A DNA stretch of 36,908 bases from Bacteroidales bacterium UBA3388. GTDB lineage: Bacteria; Bacteroidota; Bacteroidia; Bacteroidales; P3. The notes under the pieces are model-generated. The model did not search any database and had not been told where the DNA came from. It saw only the letters and a program-made list of their open reading frames with translations. Positions within the stretch are counted from its first letter, which is position 1. The number at the start of each line of letters is the position of its first letter. The translations under genes and the position numbers were made by a program. Below are positions 17,215 through 25,700 of the stretch, piece after piece. The stretch spans positions 26,628 through 63,535 of the forward strand of contig DEPQ01000003.1 of the NCBI GenBank assembly GCA_002358855.1. Reading direction: 5' to 3'.

Positions 17215-17267
17215 TTTTTATTTCGTCTCTAATCTAAACGAAAAAAACATATCGCCATTTGAGACTT
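17205..17267 (+). promoter_or_regulatory. Leader hairpin B, competing with hairpin A
   Basis: AAGTCTCA (17205-17212) is a perfect inverted match to TGAGACTT (17260-17267), 27 bases before the start codon. An inner stem GTTTTTATTTCG / CGAAAAAAAC extends it. It uses the same bases as the 3' arm of hairpin A, so the two cannot form together. Confidence 0.6.
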
Positions 17268-17294
17268 AGGCAAATAAAATTAAAAAATTAACAA

Positions 17295-18818
17295 ATGAAA
17301 AAAGTATTGTCTTTTTTTTGCACAATATTATGTGCAACTGCACTTTTAGCACAATCAGATGGTAAAGAGTTAACATCTTCTGTTCAAACAAGTATGAATC
17401 GTGCTTATATTCGTCCAACTATTACACGTATTTATATTACAGATAATAGTCAATATGCGAATTCTTTTGCTCAACAGTTTGCTACGGCTGAGCCTTCTAA
17501 GTTTAATACCATAGAAGCAAAAAATAAATTTTTTCACATATCAAAAATTCCAACAACTAAAAAAGAACAAGATAGTTGTGTACATGCAAATTTAGATAAG
17601 ATTTTTAATCAAGAGAAAGTGTCAAATCAAATTATGCATGCTTGGTTTCCAGAATTTGATGATACGAGAGGAGCATATACTACAAAGGTGTTGTTAGAAA
17701 AAGGAAGATATGCAATGACAGATGAAGATGTTGCAACTGCAAATAGTAGTTCTCGTAGTATGGAAACATTTGCAACTACGTTTGGACGAAATTTAATAGA
17801 TCGTTCTTATGTTGTATGTTTTTTAATAACAGAAAATGTAAATGCAGAAACTAAAAAATCAGAAAGTGTAAACATTACTCCATACGTTTACAAGCTTGAT
17901 TACGGAGCAAAGGTAGCAACAAATTTCCAACGTAATTATTTTAAAAAAGCAAATGGTATAGATGAATGTCAGTTTCCTTTAATACACGTTTTAGATGGGA
18001 AGAGAAAATATACTGCTTCTATACCAGAAGAACCAACGAATTTAGATTGGGAAGAAGATTTTGACAATTCTATGGTTCTTGTTAATGAAATTTCCGATTT
18101 TCAGGTTAAAGCCACTGTGTTAAGTGCATTTCCTATAACTGCAAAGATTGGAACAAAAGAAGGTTTGTATGTAGATCAACGTTTTAATGTTGTTCGTCTT
18201 GAAGAAGAATTTGTTACAGATGATCAAGGTAATACAACCACCCAACAAGTTGCAAATCGTAGAGCAACTGTACGTGTGAAAAAGGTTATCGATAACAAAA
18301 GTGTGGCAACAGGAGAAACAGAAGGTGTATCGAAATTTTATAAAACACGAGGCTATATGATTCGTGAAGGATATACATTAGTAGAAAATAAAGATATGGG
18401 ATTAGGAGTTGCTTTTGAACTTTCGTATGCACATCCAAATATAACAATTGATTACCGTTTAGGACGATTTACAAATATTCCAGGATTACTTGCTTTTGTC
18501 AGAGTAGGATTAAATTTAGATCTTTCTTCTCAATATAATTGGAACTATTATTTTTTAAATACATCAATTGGTGTTGCAAAAGAAATAAACTTTGCTCCAT
18601 TTACATTAACACCAAGTATTGAAGTTGGTAAATTAATGGCCACATCTACTGAAACAGACACCGAAATAGATTTGGGCTATTTTGCAGCATTAAATGCTAA
18701 ACTTGGTTTTTATGTAACTCAAGCCTCTCAAGTTTATTTTACATTAGGCTATAATTTATTTTTAAGTAACCCAGCATTCCCATTAAATGTAGGTATAGGA
18801 TTTAAATATGGTTTTTAA
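17295..18818 (+). CDS. Exported protein of unknown function, probable outer-membrane barrel C-terminus
   Basis: The 507-aa protein has a signal peptide (MKKVLSFFCTILCATALLAQ). I do not recognise a named family. The middle contains a segment with KIGTKEGLYVDQRFNVVRLE and RRATVRVKKVIDNKSVATGE, like a small beta domain. The last 130 residues alternate hydrophobic and polar residues with many aromatics and end in YGF (VGIGFKYGF). This matches a short outer-membrane beta-barrel with a C-terminal Phe insertion signal. It is the first gene of a four-gene run (gaps 17, 8 and 25 bases) behind a long leader. All four products are exported, which suggests one envelope function with this protein in the outer membrane. 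Confidence 0.7.
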   Translation: MKKVLSFFCTILCATALLAQSDGKELTSSVQTSMNRAYIRPTITRIYITDNSQYANSFAQQFATAEPSKFNTIEAKNKFFHISKIPTTKKEQDSCVHANLDKIFNQEKVSNQIMHAWFPEFDDTRGAYTTKVLLEKGRYAMTDEDVATANSSSRSMETFATTFGRNLIDRSYVVCFLITENVNAETKKSESVNITPYVYKLDYGAKVATNFQRNYFKKANGIDECQFPLIHVLDGKRKYTASIPEEPTNLDWEEDFDNSMVLVNEISDFQVKATVLSAFPITAKIGTKEGLYVDQRFNVVRLEEEFVTDDQGNTTTQQVANRRATVRVKKVIDNKSVATGETEGVSKFYKTRGYMIREGYTLVENKDMGLGVAFELSYAHPNITIDYRLGRFTNIPGLLAFVRVGLNLDLSSQYNWNYYFLNTSIGVAKEINFAPFTLTPSIEVGKLMATSTETDTEIDLGYFAALNAKLGFYVTQASQVYFTLGYNLFLSNPAFPLNVGIGFKYGF

Positions 18819-18835
18819 TTTAAAATAATAGAAAT

Positions 18836-19321
18836 ATGAGAAAGTATTTGATATTATTATTAGTGGTTCTTTTAGGAATAGGAGAGGTGTCTGCTCAAAG
18901 TAAAAAGAAAGAATATCGTTATGAAGTAGCTCCAGTTTCAGTCGGAGCTCAAGGTACGTATTTAATTAAAGTATTTTCTTATGCAAAATCCAAAAAGAAA
19001 GCATTAAATTTAGTAAAAGAAAATGCTATTCATGCTGTTTTATTTTCTGGATTTACAGGAGGTAATGGCATTGCAACACAAAAACCATTGGTAAGTAATA
19101 AAATTAAATCTGAAAACGAAGAATTTTTTGAAAAATTCTTTGAAAATAAAGAGTATGAACGTTTTGTTAATCTTTCTACAGATTCAACTGTAAAACCAGG
19201 AGATATGATAAAAGTGGGAAAACTTTATAAGATAGGTTTTGTAGTGTCTGTTAACAAAGATGGGTTAAGAGAATATCTTGAATCTCAGGGAATCTTAAAA
19301 AGTTTAGGTGGAATGTTTTAG
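18836..19321 (+). CDS. Conserved exported hypothetical protein
   Basis: This 161-aa protein has a signal peptide (MRKYLILLLVVLLGIGEVSA, cut near QS). The mature part is a single compact domain: GTYLIKVFSYAKSKKKALNL, then VKENAIHAVLFSGFTGGNGI, a charged helix, and VGKLYKIGFVVSVNKDGLRE. I recall similar proteins next to DUF6175 genes in other Bacteroidetes, always without a function. The A-x2-N-A-I-H-A pattern and alternating structure are reminiscent of small envelope domains such as those of LPP20 or LpoB, but this is not demonstrated. It starts 17 bases after the barrel-like gene and ends 8 bases before the DUF6175 gene. Confidence 0.8.
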   Translation: MRKYLILLLVVLLGIGEVSAQSKKKEYRYEVAPVSVGAQGTYLIKVFSYAKSKKKALNLVKENAIHAVLFSGFTGGNGIATQKPLVSNKIKSENEEFFEKFFENKEYERFVNLSTDSTVKPGDMIKVGKLYKIGFVVSVNKDGLREYLESQGILKSLGGMF

Positions 19322-19329
19322 CTTATTGA

Positions 19330-20241
19330 ATGAATATGAAAAAGGTATTGTTTATTTGCGTTAGTATATTACTAATGTGTTCAAGTTTAATAAATGCACA
19401 AAGCATGAAAAAACCCCACCTAATGGTTATTCCTTCACGTGCATTGATGCATCAAATGAATTTATTAAAAGTTGATGAGTCTATGGGAATGCGTATAGAG
19501 ATACCTGATTATAATACAGCTTTCTTAAATACTGAATTTAAAGGTTGTATTGCAAAAATTTCAGAGTTGTTTGCAGATCGTGATTTCCCATTAGAAATGT
19601 TAGAACAAAAATTAATTGCAGGACAAAATGATTTAAAACCTTTTACTGTTGATTTAAAAATAGAACTAAATTATAAACTCGTAGGAGATGGTTTGGAAGA
19701 TGCTGTTTATTTTGAATTGACAGCTATTGATGCTTATAGTAATAAGCAAGTTGCTGCATCAAGTGGCCAAGGGCCGAAAGCAGTCGGTGCAACTACGATA
19801 GAATTATTACATGAGGCTGTTTTAAATCATATTGACAAGTTTGCAGGTGATGTGCAAAGATATTTTGAAAATATGTATGATAAAGGACGTGAATCAGAAC
19901 TTCTTGTAATATCAGAAGAGTTTTCTTTAGATGAAGAAATAGATGGAGTATCTACTTCTGATTTCATAGATGAGTGGTTATCTAATAATTGTGTTGGAGG
20001 ATCTTATTCAATAGATAGTCAAGATGAAATGTCATTTAGTGTAAGTCAATCTATGATACCGTTGTTTAATGATAAAGGGCGTTCAATAGTTGCTTATAAT
20101 TTCTATCAACCTTTAAAGAAAGCACTTGATGCAAGATTGTTGAATGCAGGTTATAAAACAAAAATTACAAGAGGAGCGGTAGGAGATAAAGCAGGAACGA
20201 AAGCCTTAGGTATGGCCACTATCACGATAATATCGCTTTAA
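19330..20241 (+). CDS. DUF6175 family exported protein
   Basis: This 303-aa protein has a signal peptide (MKKVLFICVSILLMCSSLINA; the ATG at 19336 is an alternative start two codons in). Early features are KKPHLMVIPSRALMHQMN and IPDYNTAFLNTEFKGCIAKI. Then come VYFELTAIDAYSNKQVAASS, the -GQG motif and a long helix (ELLHEAVLNHIDKFAGDVQR). The end has FIDEWLSNNCVGGSYSID and a final ALGMATITIISL strand. This order matches DUF6175 as I remember it. The central part resembles CsgG/LpoB-like periplasmic domains in its strand-helix pattern, which is inference. It sits third in the operon. Function is unknown. Confidence 0.85.
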   Translation: MNMKKVLFICVSILLMCSSLINAQSMKKPHLMVIPSRALMHQMNLLKVDESMGMRIEIPDYNTAFLNTEFKGCIAKISELFADRDFPLEMLEQKLIAGQNDLKPFTVDLKIELNYKLVGDGLEDAVYFELTAIDAYSNKQVAASSGQGPKAVGATTIELLHEAVLNHIDKFAGDVQRYFENMYDKGRESELLVISEEFSLDEEIDGVSTSDFIDEWLSNNCVGGSYSIDSQDEMSFSVSQSMIPLFNDKGRSIVAYNFYQPLKKALDARLLNAGYKTKITRGAVGDKAGTKALGMATITIISL

Positions 20242-20266
20242 CTTGTGAAATGTAAATAAAAAGGTT

Positions 20267-21205
20267 ATGAAATTAAAAGTTTTTTGTATTATAATTTCTA
20301 CTATATTTACAGTAGGATTATTTGCTCAAACATTTACAGTAGCACCTGCTCATCTCGTTTCTGACTATAATTTATCAGAAAAGTTAGATTCACAAGTACA
20401 ACAAAAGTTGCAAAAAGCATTAACAAAAAATGGAATAGGATCTCTTCCTCACATTTCTCGTTTTGCAGTTGTCCCTACGGTTATTATCACAAATGAAGTA
20501 GTAACAGCAACAGTGCCTCAATTTTTTGATGTTGAATTTGAGTTAGTCTTTAATATGTGTGATATACAAACAGGTAAAGTTTTCGGTTCAACTTCAATTG
20601 AAACAAAAACAAGAGGTTCTAGTAGAGAAAATGCTTTAACAAAAGGAATTTCTTCAATGAAGTATGATAAAGATCCTGCATTTGTAAATTTTATCGCTCA
20701 ATCAAAAAAAGCAATATTTGACTACTATGAACAAAACTTATCTGCAATATTAAGCAAAGCGGAACAAGCTGCAATGAATAATGATTATGCTCAGGCGAAT
20801 TTTATAATCTCTGAAATACCATTAGAAATACCTTCTTATGAAACGATGGTACAACCAGTTCTTTTTGTTTATGCTCAAAAAGCAATAGATATGGTAGTAG
20901 AGCCATTGTTAAATCAAGCTAAAGCGGCTTGGGCAGCTAATCCGAACTCAGAAGGTGCAGAAAAGGTCGCACAAATATTGATGAAGGCGCCAGCAGGAAG
21001 TTCTTTTTCAGAAGAGATTAATAATCTTATCATAAAAATTGAAACAGATGTTAAAAGTATTGATCAACGAGAATGGAATTTAAAGGTGCAACAATTAAAC
21101 AATGAACATATTGAACGAATGGATCAAATAAAAGCAGCTCGTGATGTGGCAATATCTTGGGCTGAAAATCAACCAAAGGTTGTAAACAAGATATATTTGT
21201 GGTAA
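20267..21205 (+). CDS. Exported protein of unknown function with CsgG/LpoB-like N-terminal region
   Basis: This 312-aa protein has a signal peptide (MKLKVFCIIISTIFTVGLFA). Residues 25-130 (RFAVVPTVIITNEVVTATVP, then EFELVFNMCDIQTGKVFGST and SIETKTRG) resemble the strand pattern of CsgG/LpoB-like domains, with a D..TGKVFGS turn. The second half is helical: KAEQAAMNNDYAQANFIISE looks like a TPR-type helix pair. A charged helix (QREWNLKVQQLNNEHIERMD) then leads to the end. I do not know a family name. It closes the four-gene run and is followed by a strong terminator at 21226, so the operon boundary is clear. Confidence 0.75.
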   Translation: MKLKVFCIIISTIFTVGLFAQTFTVAPAHLVSDYNLSEKLDSQVQQKLQKALTKNGIGSLPHISRFAVVPTVIITNEVVTATVPQFFDVEFELVFNMCDIQTGKVFGSTSIETKTRGSSRENALTKGISSMKYDKDPAFVNFIAQSKKAIFDYYEQNLSAILSKAEQAAMNNDYAQANFIISEIPLEIPSYETMVQPVLFVYAQKAIDMVVEPLLNQAKAAWAANPNSEGAEKVAQILMKAPAGSSFSEEINNLIIKIETDVKSIDQREWNLKVQQLNNEHIERMDQIKAARDVAISWAENQPKVVNKIYLW

Positions 21206-21225
21206 ATATTCATTGTGCTAATTAA

Positions 21226-21268
21226 AAAAATGGGCGAAAATATTTTTAAAAAAGTTTTCGCCCATTTT
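21226..21268. terminator. Bidirectional terminator between the envelope operon and proS
   Basis: Arms AAAATGGGCGAAAA and TTTTCGCCCATTTT form a perfect 14-bp stem around a 14-base loop. The A and T flanks allow function on both strands. The convergent proS ends at 21272. Confidence 0.92.
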
Positions 21269-21271
21269 CTA

Positions 21272-22750
21272 TTAGTATGCTTTTGCAAATATTACTCTTC
21301 GATGTGAAGGTTTGCCTGTTAGAATACATTTGCCTTCTTCCTCTTCTGCGTCAAAAGGTATGCAACGTATTGTGGCTTTTGTTAGTTCTTTGATTTTTTC
21401 TTCTGTTTCTGGTGTGCCGTCCCAGTGTGCTGAGATAAAGCCTCCTTCGTTTTCTAATATGTTTACAAACTCTTCCCAAGTGTTTGCTTTTCTTGTGTTT
21501 TCTTCTCTAAATGTTTTTGCTTTTTGGAAAAGGTTTGCTTGAATTTCTTCTAACAATCTTTCTATTGTTGCAACGGCATCTTCTACTGCAATGGTTTGTT
21601 TTTCTAATGTATCACGTCTTGCTATTTCGCATTTGCCTTCTGCCAAGTCTCTTGCACCCATTGTTAAACGTACAGGTACGCCTTTGAATTCGTATTCGCT
21701 GAATTTCCAACCTGGTTTGTATTCTCTGCGGTCGTCATACTTAACACTTATGCCTTTTGCTTTGAGTTCTGATTGGATTCTTGCTACTTCGGCATTTATT
21801 TTTTCGCATTCTTCTTCTGTTTTGAAGATAGGAACGATTGCTACTTGGATTGGTGCAAGTTTTGGAGGAAGTACTAATCCGTTGTCATCGGAATGCGACA
21901 TTATTAAGGCTCCCATAAGTCTTGTTGATACGCCCCAAGATGTTGCCCACACGTATTCTAATTTGTTTTCTTTGGATAGGAATTTTACGTCAAAGGCTTT
22001 TGCGAAGTTTTGTCCAAGAAAATGTGAGGTTCCTGCTTGTAATGCTTTTTTGTCTTGCATCATCGCTTCTATACAATAAGTATCTATTGCTCCTGCAAAG
22101 CGTTCGTTTGGTGATTTAACTCCTTTCAAAACAGGCATCGCCATATAGTTTTCTGCAAAGTCTGCATAAACTTCCAACATTTTCTTTGTTTCTTCTACTG
22201 CTTCGCTTTCTGTTGCGTGTGCGGTGTGTCCTTCTTGCCAAAGAAATTCTGCTGTTCTTAAAAACATACGTGTACGCATTTCCCAACGTACTACGTTTGC
22301 CCATTGATTGCAAAGGATTGGTAGGTCACGATATGATTTTATCCAACCTTTGTATGTATCCCATATTATGGTTTCAGAAGTTGGTCTTACAATTAGTTCT
22401 TCTTCTAATCTTGCATCTGGATCTGGTTCTAAGCCTTTTGAGCCATCTCTTTTTGGTTTTAAGCGGTGGTGAGTAACGACTGCACATTCTTTTGCAAAGC
22501 CTTCTACGTGTTCTGCTTCTTTTTCAAAGAATGATTTTGGAATAAAAAGAGGGAAGTATGCGTTTTGGTGTCCTGTTTCTTTGAACATTCTATCTAATTC
22601 ATCTCTCATCTTTTCCCATATTGCGTATCCGTATGGTTTTATTACCATACAACCTCTTACAGATGAGTTTTCTGCTAAATCTGCTCGAACTACTAATTCA
22701 TTATACCATTCTGAGTAGTTCTCAGAGCGTTTTACAAAATCTTTTGCCAT
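21272..22750 (-). CDS. proS: Prolyl-tRNA synthetase, archaeal/eukaryotic-like short form
   Basis: The 492-aa class II synthetase charges tRNA-Pro. It lacks the bacterial editing insertion and has the ProS type 3 layout usual in Bacteroidetes. RGCMVIKPYGYAIWEKM leads into motif 1, RPTSETIIWDTY is at about 140, and RTAEFLWQEGHTAHATESEA is motif 2. TSHFLGQNFAKAFDV precedes motif 3. The anticodon-binding domain starts at about 300 (LAPIQVAIVPIF). The C-terminal extension ends in a Tyr (FAKAY), as this subclass does. It is transcribed away from the poly-His lipoprotein gene; a TATCTTTG element on the minus strand at 22837-22844 is the likely promoter. Confidence 0.96.
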   Translation of the reverse strand: MAKDFVKRSENYSEWYNELVVRADLAENSSVRGCMVIKPYGYAIWEKMRDELDRMFKETGHQNAYFPLFIPKSFFEKEAEHVEGFAKECAVVTHHRLKPKRDGSKGLEPDPDARLEEELIVRPTSETIIWDTYKGWIKSYRDLPILCNQWANVVRWEMRTRMFLRTAEFLWQEGHTAHATESEAVEETKKMLEVYADFAENYMAMPVLKGVKSPNERFAGAIDTYCIEAMMQDKKALQAGTSHFLGQNFAKAFDVKFLSKENKLEYVWATSWGVSTRLMGALIMSHSDDNGLVLPPKLAPIQVAIVPIFKTEEECEKINAEVARIQSELKAKGISVKYDDRREYKPGWKFSEYEFKGVPVRLTMGARDLAEGKCEIARRDTLEKQTIAVEDAVATIERLLEEIQANLFQKAKTFREENTRKANTWEEFVNILENEGGFISAHWDGTPETEEKIKELTKATIRCIPFDAEEEEGKCILTGKPSHRRVIFAKAY

Positions 22751-22788
22751 ATTTATACAACTTTTTATCTCTATTTAACGTTTAATTA

Positions 22789-22819
22789 TTTGCAAGACAA
22801 AAAAATCTTTGTATTTTTG
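22789..22819 (+). promoter_or_regulatory. Promoter for the poly-His lipoprotein gene
   Basis: TTTG (22789-22792) and TATTTTTG (22812-22819), 19 bases apart, form a full Bacteroidetes promoter. It lies about 65 bases before the ATG at 22884 and is divergent from the proS promoter. Confidence 0.75.
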
Positions 22820-22836
22820 TCTTTTCAAATATGTTG

Positions 22837-22844
22837 CAAAGATA
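22837..22844 (-). promoter_or_regulatory. Bacteroidetes -7 element for proS
   Basis: On the minus strand the sequence is TATCTTTG, followed by CAACAT, about 86 bases before the proS start. It lies downstream of the opposing -7 box, so the two transcripts overlap at their 5' ends. Confidence 0.65.
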
Positions 22845-22883
22845 CAAATATTTTATTAACATTTTTTAGAAAAGGAGTGTATT

Positions 22884-23912
22884 ATGAAGAATAAAGGTTT
22901 GAAATGGAAAATTAAAATAGCGTTTTGTAGCTTGATCGTCTTGTTTGTTTTCAGTAGTTGTGGAATGTCTATCGCTACAATTGGTTATGACGATGTGTAT
23001 GCTACAAATTTAAAAGAGCATGAACCATTTATTGCGGAAGATAGTGAAAATGTTATTTATCAAGATAGTACATACGTTAAGCAAAAAAGACATTATAGAG
23101 AGTTGGTAAAGGTTGAGGATAGTATTGCTGAGAGCGAGTCTTATCAAGCAGACGAATCATCAACCGAATATGATGTTAATTATGCGGAATTTGACGAAGA
23201 TGATTATTACGACTATGCTTATAGTGCAAGATTAAGAAGATTTTATCACCCCGTTGTGTATCGTGATTATTATGCAGATTATTATACAAATTTATATTGG
23301 TATACCCATGATCCTTTGTATTGGGGTACGTCTATTTATTTAGGATATAGTTGGTGGTATCCTTCTTATTATTCTGCTTTGTATTGGGATCCGTTCTATA
23401 ATCCTTATTGGTATTCTCATCATTGGCATCACCACCACCATCATCACCATCATCCACATCATGATGTTTGTTATTTCAATTCTATGGACTATAATTCAAA
23501 TATGTATAGAGGTAGTTCCATTGGTGGAAGCATAAAAAGAGCTGGTAATGTTAATGGAAGTTCTATTAAAAAAGAAATAACAAGAACAAGTACAACTGTT
23601 AAACCAACAACTAATAATAGAGTTGTTCGTACAAATAATAACGCAAGAAAATATAATAAACCAATTCGCTCAAATAATACAGTAAAACCAGGAACAGATA
23701 GAGGCGGAAAGGTTTCTACAATCAATAGACAAACAAATAAAAATACTAATTTATTTAATAGATCAACTTCAAAAAGTAGCAATAACAATAGAACAATAAA
23801 TAGAAGTAATGGTTCTTCTTTTAATCGTAGTAGTGGAACACGTTCTTCTGGTAGTTCATTTGGAGGAGGTTCAAGAGGAGGTTCTCGCAGTGGCGGTTCA
23901 ATAAGAAGATAG
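22884..23912 (+). CDS. Lipoprotein with poly-histidine tract and Ser/Arg/Asn-rich tail
   Basis: This 342-aa protein has a lipoprotein signal with Cys26 (LIVLFVFSSCG). After an acidic section come Tyr/Trp-rich segments (YHPVVYRDYYADYYTNLYWY) and a His cluster near residue 185 (HHW, then nine His, then PHH). The rest is low-complexity Asn/Ser/Arg/Gly ending in SGGSIRR. The His run suggests binding of metals such as Zn, Ni or Cu; the basic tail suggests contact with anionic surface polymers. Both are inference. The FadL-like porin gene follows 29 bases downstream. I recall similar lipoprotein-porin pairs in Bacteroidetes, with no known function. Confidence 0.75.
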   Translation: MKNKGLKWKIKIAFCSLIVLFVFSSCGMSIATIGYDDVYATNLKEHEPFIAEDSENVIYQDSTYVKQKRHYRELVKVEDSIAESESYQADESSTEYDVNYAEFDEDDYYDYAYSARLRRFYHPVVYRDYYADYYTNLYWYTHDPLYWGTSIYLGYSWWYPSYYSALYWDPFYNPYWYSHHWHHHHHHHHHPHHDVCYFNSMDYNSNMYRGSSIGGSIKRAGNVNGSSIKKEITRTSTTVKPTTNNRVVRTNNNARKYNKPIRSNNTVKPGTDRGGKVSTINRQTNKNTNLFNRSTSKSSNNNRTINRSNGSSFNRSSGTRSSGSSFGGGSRGGSRSGGSIRR

Positions 23913-23941
23913 TTTAGAAATCAAAAATAAAACTTGAAAAT

Positions 23942-25348
23942 ATGAGAAAGATAGTAGTATTTATATTAAGCATTTGTGCTTTTGTAGGAGTTAAAGCACA
24001 AAGTGAAGTTTTTCCTTTGTATTTTAGTCAATTGGGCTTGGAAGGAACAGCAAATTATATGGGAAGAGCAGGTGCGATTGGTGCAGTTGGAGGAGATATT
24101 ATGTCGGCTCATTACAATCCTGCTGGTTTAGGTATTTATAGAGTGGCAGAAATGACATTCTCTGCTGGATTAAATTTTGCTAATACATCTGCTTTTACAA
24201 ATGAATTAGGATTAAAAGATGATAAAACTAAATTAACCTTTGGTAATTTTGGAATGGTTTTACCTATAAAAGTAGATGAATCTTCGTTAAAGTACGTTCA
24301 GTTATCTTTTGGGGTCAATAGATTAAAAACATTCTCAAACAATATTGCTATGAGTAGGGATATTGTGAATAATTCTTTCATTGATGCTGTGGTAATGAAC
24401 AATATAGTTGATTATCAAGATATGGAAAATGAGTTTATAAGAGCAGGAGTTGTGGAATTAGATACAAATACATACGAGATATCTTCTTTATTTGAAGCGG
24501 GTACTTTTAATCAATTCCAAAGAATACAATATAATGGTTCTCTTAATGAATTTTCTTTCTCTTGGTCAGGAAACCTTGATGATAAGTTGTATTGGGGGAT
24601 AACAATAGGTATTCCATTTGCAGATATGACAACTTTGACAACTTTAACCGAAAGTAAAATAGGAGCAGATGATGAAGTAATAGCTTCGTATATGCATACC
24701 AAACAACAAGACTTGTCTACTGTTGGGGTAAACTTAAAATTAGGAGCTATATTTAAACCAATTTCTCCTTTAAGATTAGGAGTTGCAGTTCATACTCCTA
24801 CATATTATTCTGTTACTGATGATTTTTCTGCAATAGTTAAGTATGAACAAACAGCAGGATCAATTGCTCCAACTTTCTTTTATGGAATACAAACTCCATT
24901 CCGTTTTTTAGCAAGTGCAGCTGTAGTTTTAGGAGATATTTCTTCTTCAATTGTTGGTTCAATCAGTGCAGATTATGAGTATTCTGACTATTCTCTAATG
25001 AGATTTGATTTTACAGAAGATGTACTTGCTGAATATGAATTTAATACAAGCATAGAAGATATTTTCCGTCCAGCACATACTTTTAGAATTGGTGGAGAAG
25101 TGAAATTTGGACCTTTTGCACTAAGAGCAGGTTATGCAATGGAGGGTAATCCATACGTAGAAATACAAAACGATGCTTCTATGAACTATGCTACATTTGG
25201 ATTTGGATACAGAAAAAGTAAAATTGGATTTGATTTAGCTTATGTTCACTCTTCAGGAGAATCAAAATATTATTGGTATGACGGAGCAGAAACAAATATG
25301 AAAGAAATACACAATATTATTCAAGCGACATTAGTTTTTAAATTCTAA
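23942..25348 (+). CDS. OmpP1/FadL family outer-membrane protein
   Basis: This is a 468-aa outer-membrane beta-barrel with a signal peptide (MRKIVVFILSICAFVGVKA). The mature N-terminus (LGLEGTANYMGRAGAIGAVG then GDIMSAHYNPAG) is the hallmark of the OmpP1/FadL/TodX family, where the NPAG region forms the hatch. The remaining sequence alternates polar and hydrophobic residues and ends in ATLVFKF, with the terminal Phe used for barrel insertion. FadL-type channels take up hydrophobic compounds; the substrate here cannot be read. It is probably co-transcribed with the poly-His lipoprotein upstream. trxA follows after 22 bases and may be in the same transcript. Confidence 0.88.
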   Translation: MRKIVVFILSICAFVGVKAQSEVFPLYFSQLGLEGTANYMGRAGAIGAVGGDIMSAHYNPAGLGIYRVAEMTFSAGLNFANTSAFTNELGLKDDKTKLTFGNFGMVLPIKVDESSLKYVQLSFGVNRLKTFSNNIAMSRDIVNNSFIDAVVMNNIVDYQDMENEFIRAGVVELDTNTYEISSLFEAGTFNQFQRIQYNGSLNEFSFSWSGNLDDKLYWGITIGIPFADMTTLTTLTESKIGADDEVIASYMHTKQQDLSTVGVNLKLGAIFKPISPLRLGVAVHTPTYYSVTDDFSAIVKYEQTAGSIAPTFFYGIQTPFRFLASAAVVLGDISSSIVGSISADYEYSDYSLMRFDFTEDVLAEYEFNTSIEDIFRPAHTFRIGGEVKFGPFALRAGYAMEGNPYVEIQNDASMNYATFGFGYRKSKIGFDLAYVHSSGESKYYWYDGAETNMKEIHNIIQATLVFKF

Positions 25349-25370
25349 ACAATAAAAATAAATTATAGTT

Positions 25371-25688
25371 ATGGCATTACAAATCACAGACGCTACATAC
25401 GATGAAATGGTAGCACAATCAGACAAATTAGTAGTTATTGATTTTTGGGCAGAATGGTGCGGACCTTGCAGAAAGGTTGCTCCAATTATTGACGAACTTT
25501 CAGGAGAATATGAAGGTAAAGCAGTTATAGGAAAGTGCGATGTAGATGGCAATAGCGAAATAACATCAAAATTTGGTATTAGAAACATTCCTACTGTTAT
25601 TTTCTTGAAAAACGGAGAAGTTGTTGATAAACTTGTAGGAGCACAAACAAAGGCAACATTCGTTGAAAAAATAGAAAAATACTTATAA
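25371..25688 (+). CDS. trxA: Thioredoxin
   Basis: The 105-aa cytoplasmic thioredoxin has the redox motif W-C-G-P-C (Cys30 and Cys33) in DFWAEWCGPCRK. The conserved cis-Pro region is IRNIPTVIFLKNGE. It lacks a signal peptide, so it acts in the cytosol as a general dithiol reductant. Length and all core residues are typical. It lies 12 bases before the DUF58 gene. Several trxA-like genes usually exist in Bacteroidales, so this need not be the only one. Confidence 0.95.
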   Translation: MALQITDATYDEMVAQSDKLVVIDFWAEWCGPCRKVAPIIDELSGEYEGKAVIGKCDVDGNSEITSKFGIRNIPTVIFLKNGEVVDKLVGAQTKATFVEKIEKYL

Positions 25689-25700
25689 TTTCTATTTTTT

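Larger units (their letters stand above)
16792..17294 (+). other. 503-bp intergenic region with a structured leader
   Basis: No gene is visible. A promoter candidate lies at 16910-16940, leaving a leader of roughly 345 bases before the ATG at 17295. The leader contains hairpins at 17077-17095, 17115-17127 and 17172-17184. It also has two competing longer pairings that share the segment around 17201-17214 (see separate entries). An AGGAGG at 16986-16991 is not followed by a usable open frame. Confidence 0.6.

Noticed and set aside
22116..22476. Open frames overlapping proS on both strands
   Set aside because: They lie wholly inside proS, which has complete class II synthetase motifs.
23425..23462. 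Possible microsatellite at the CAT/CAC run
   Set aside because: The His codons are mixed CAT and CAC rather than a pure repeat, so it is better treated as a coding poly-His tract.
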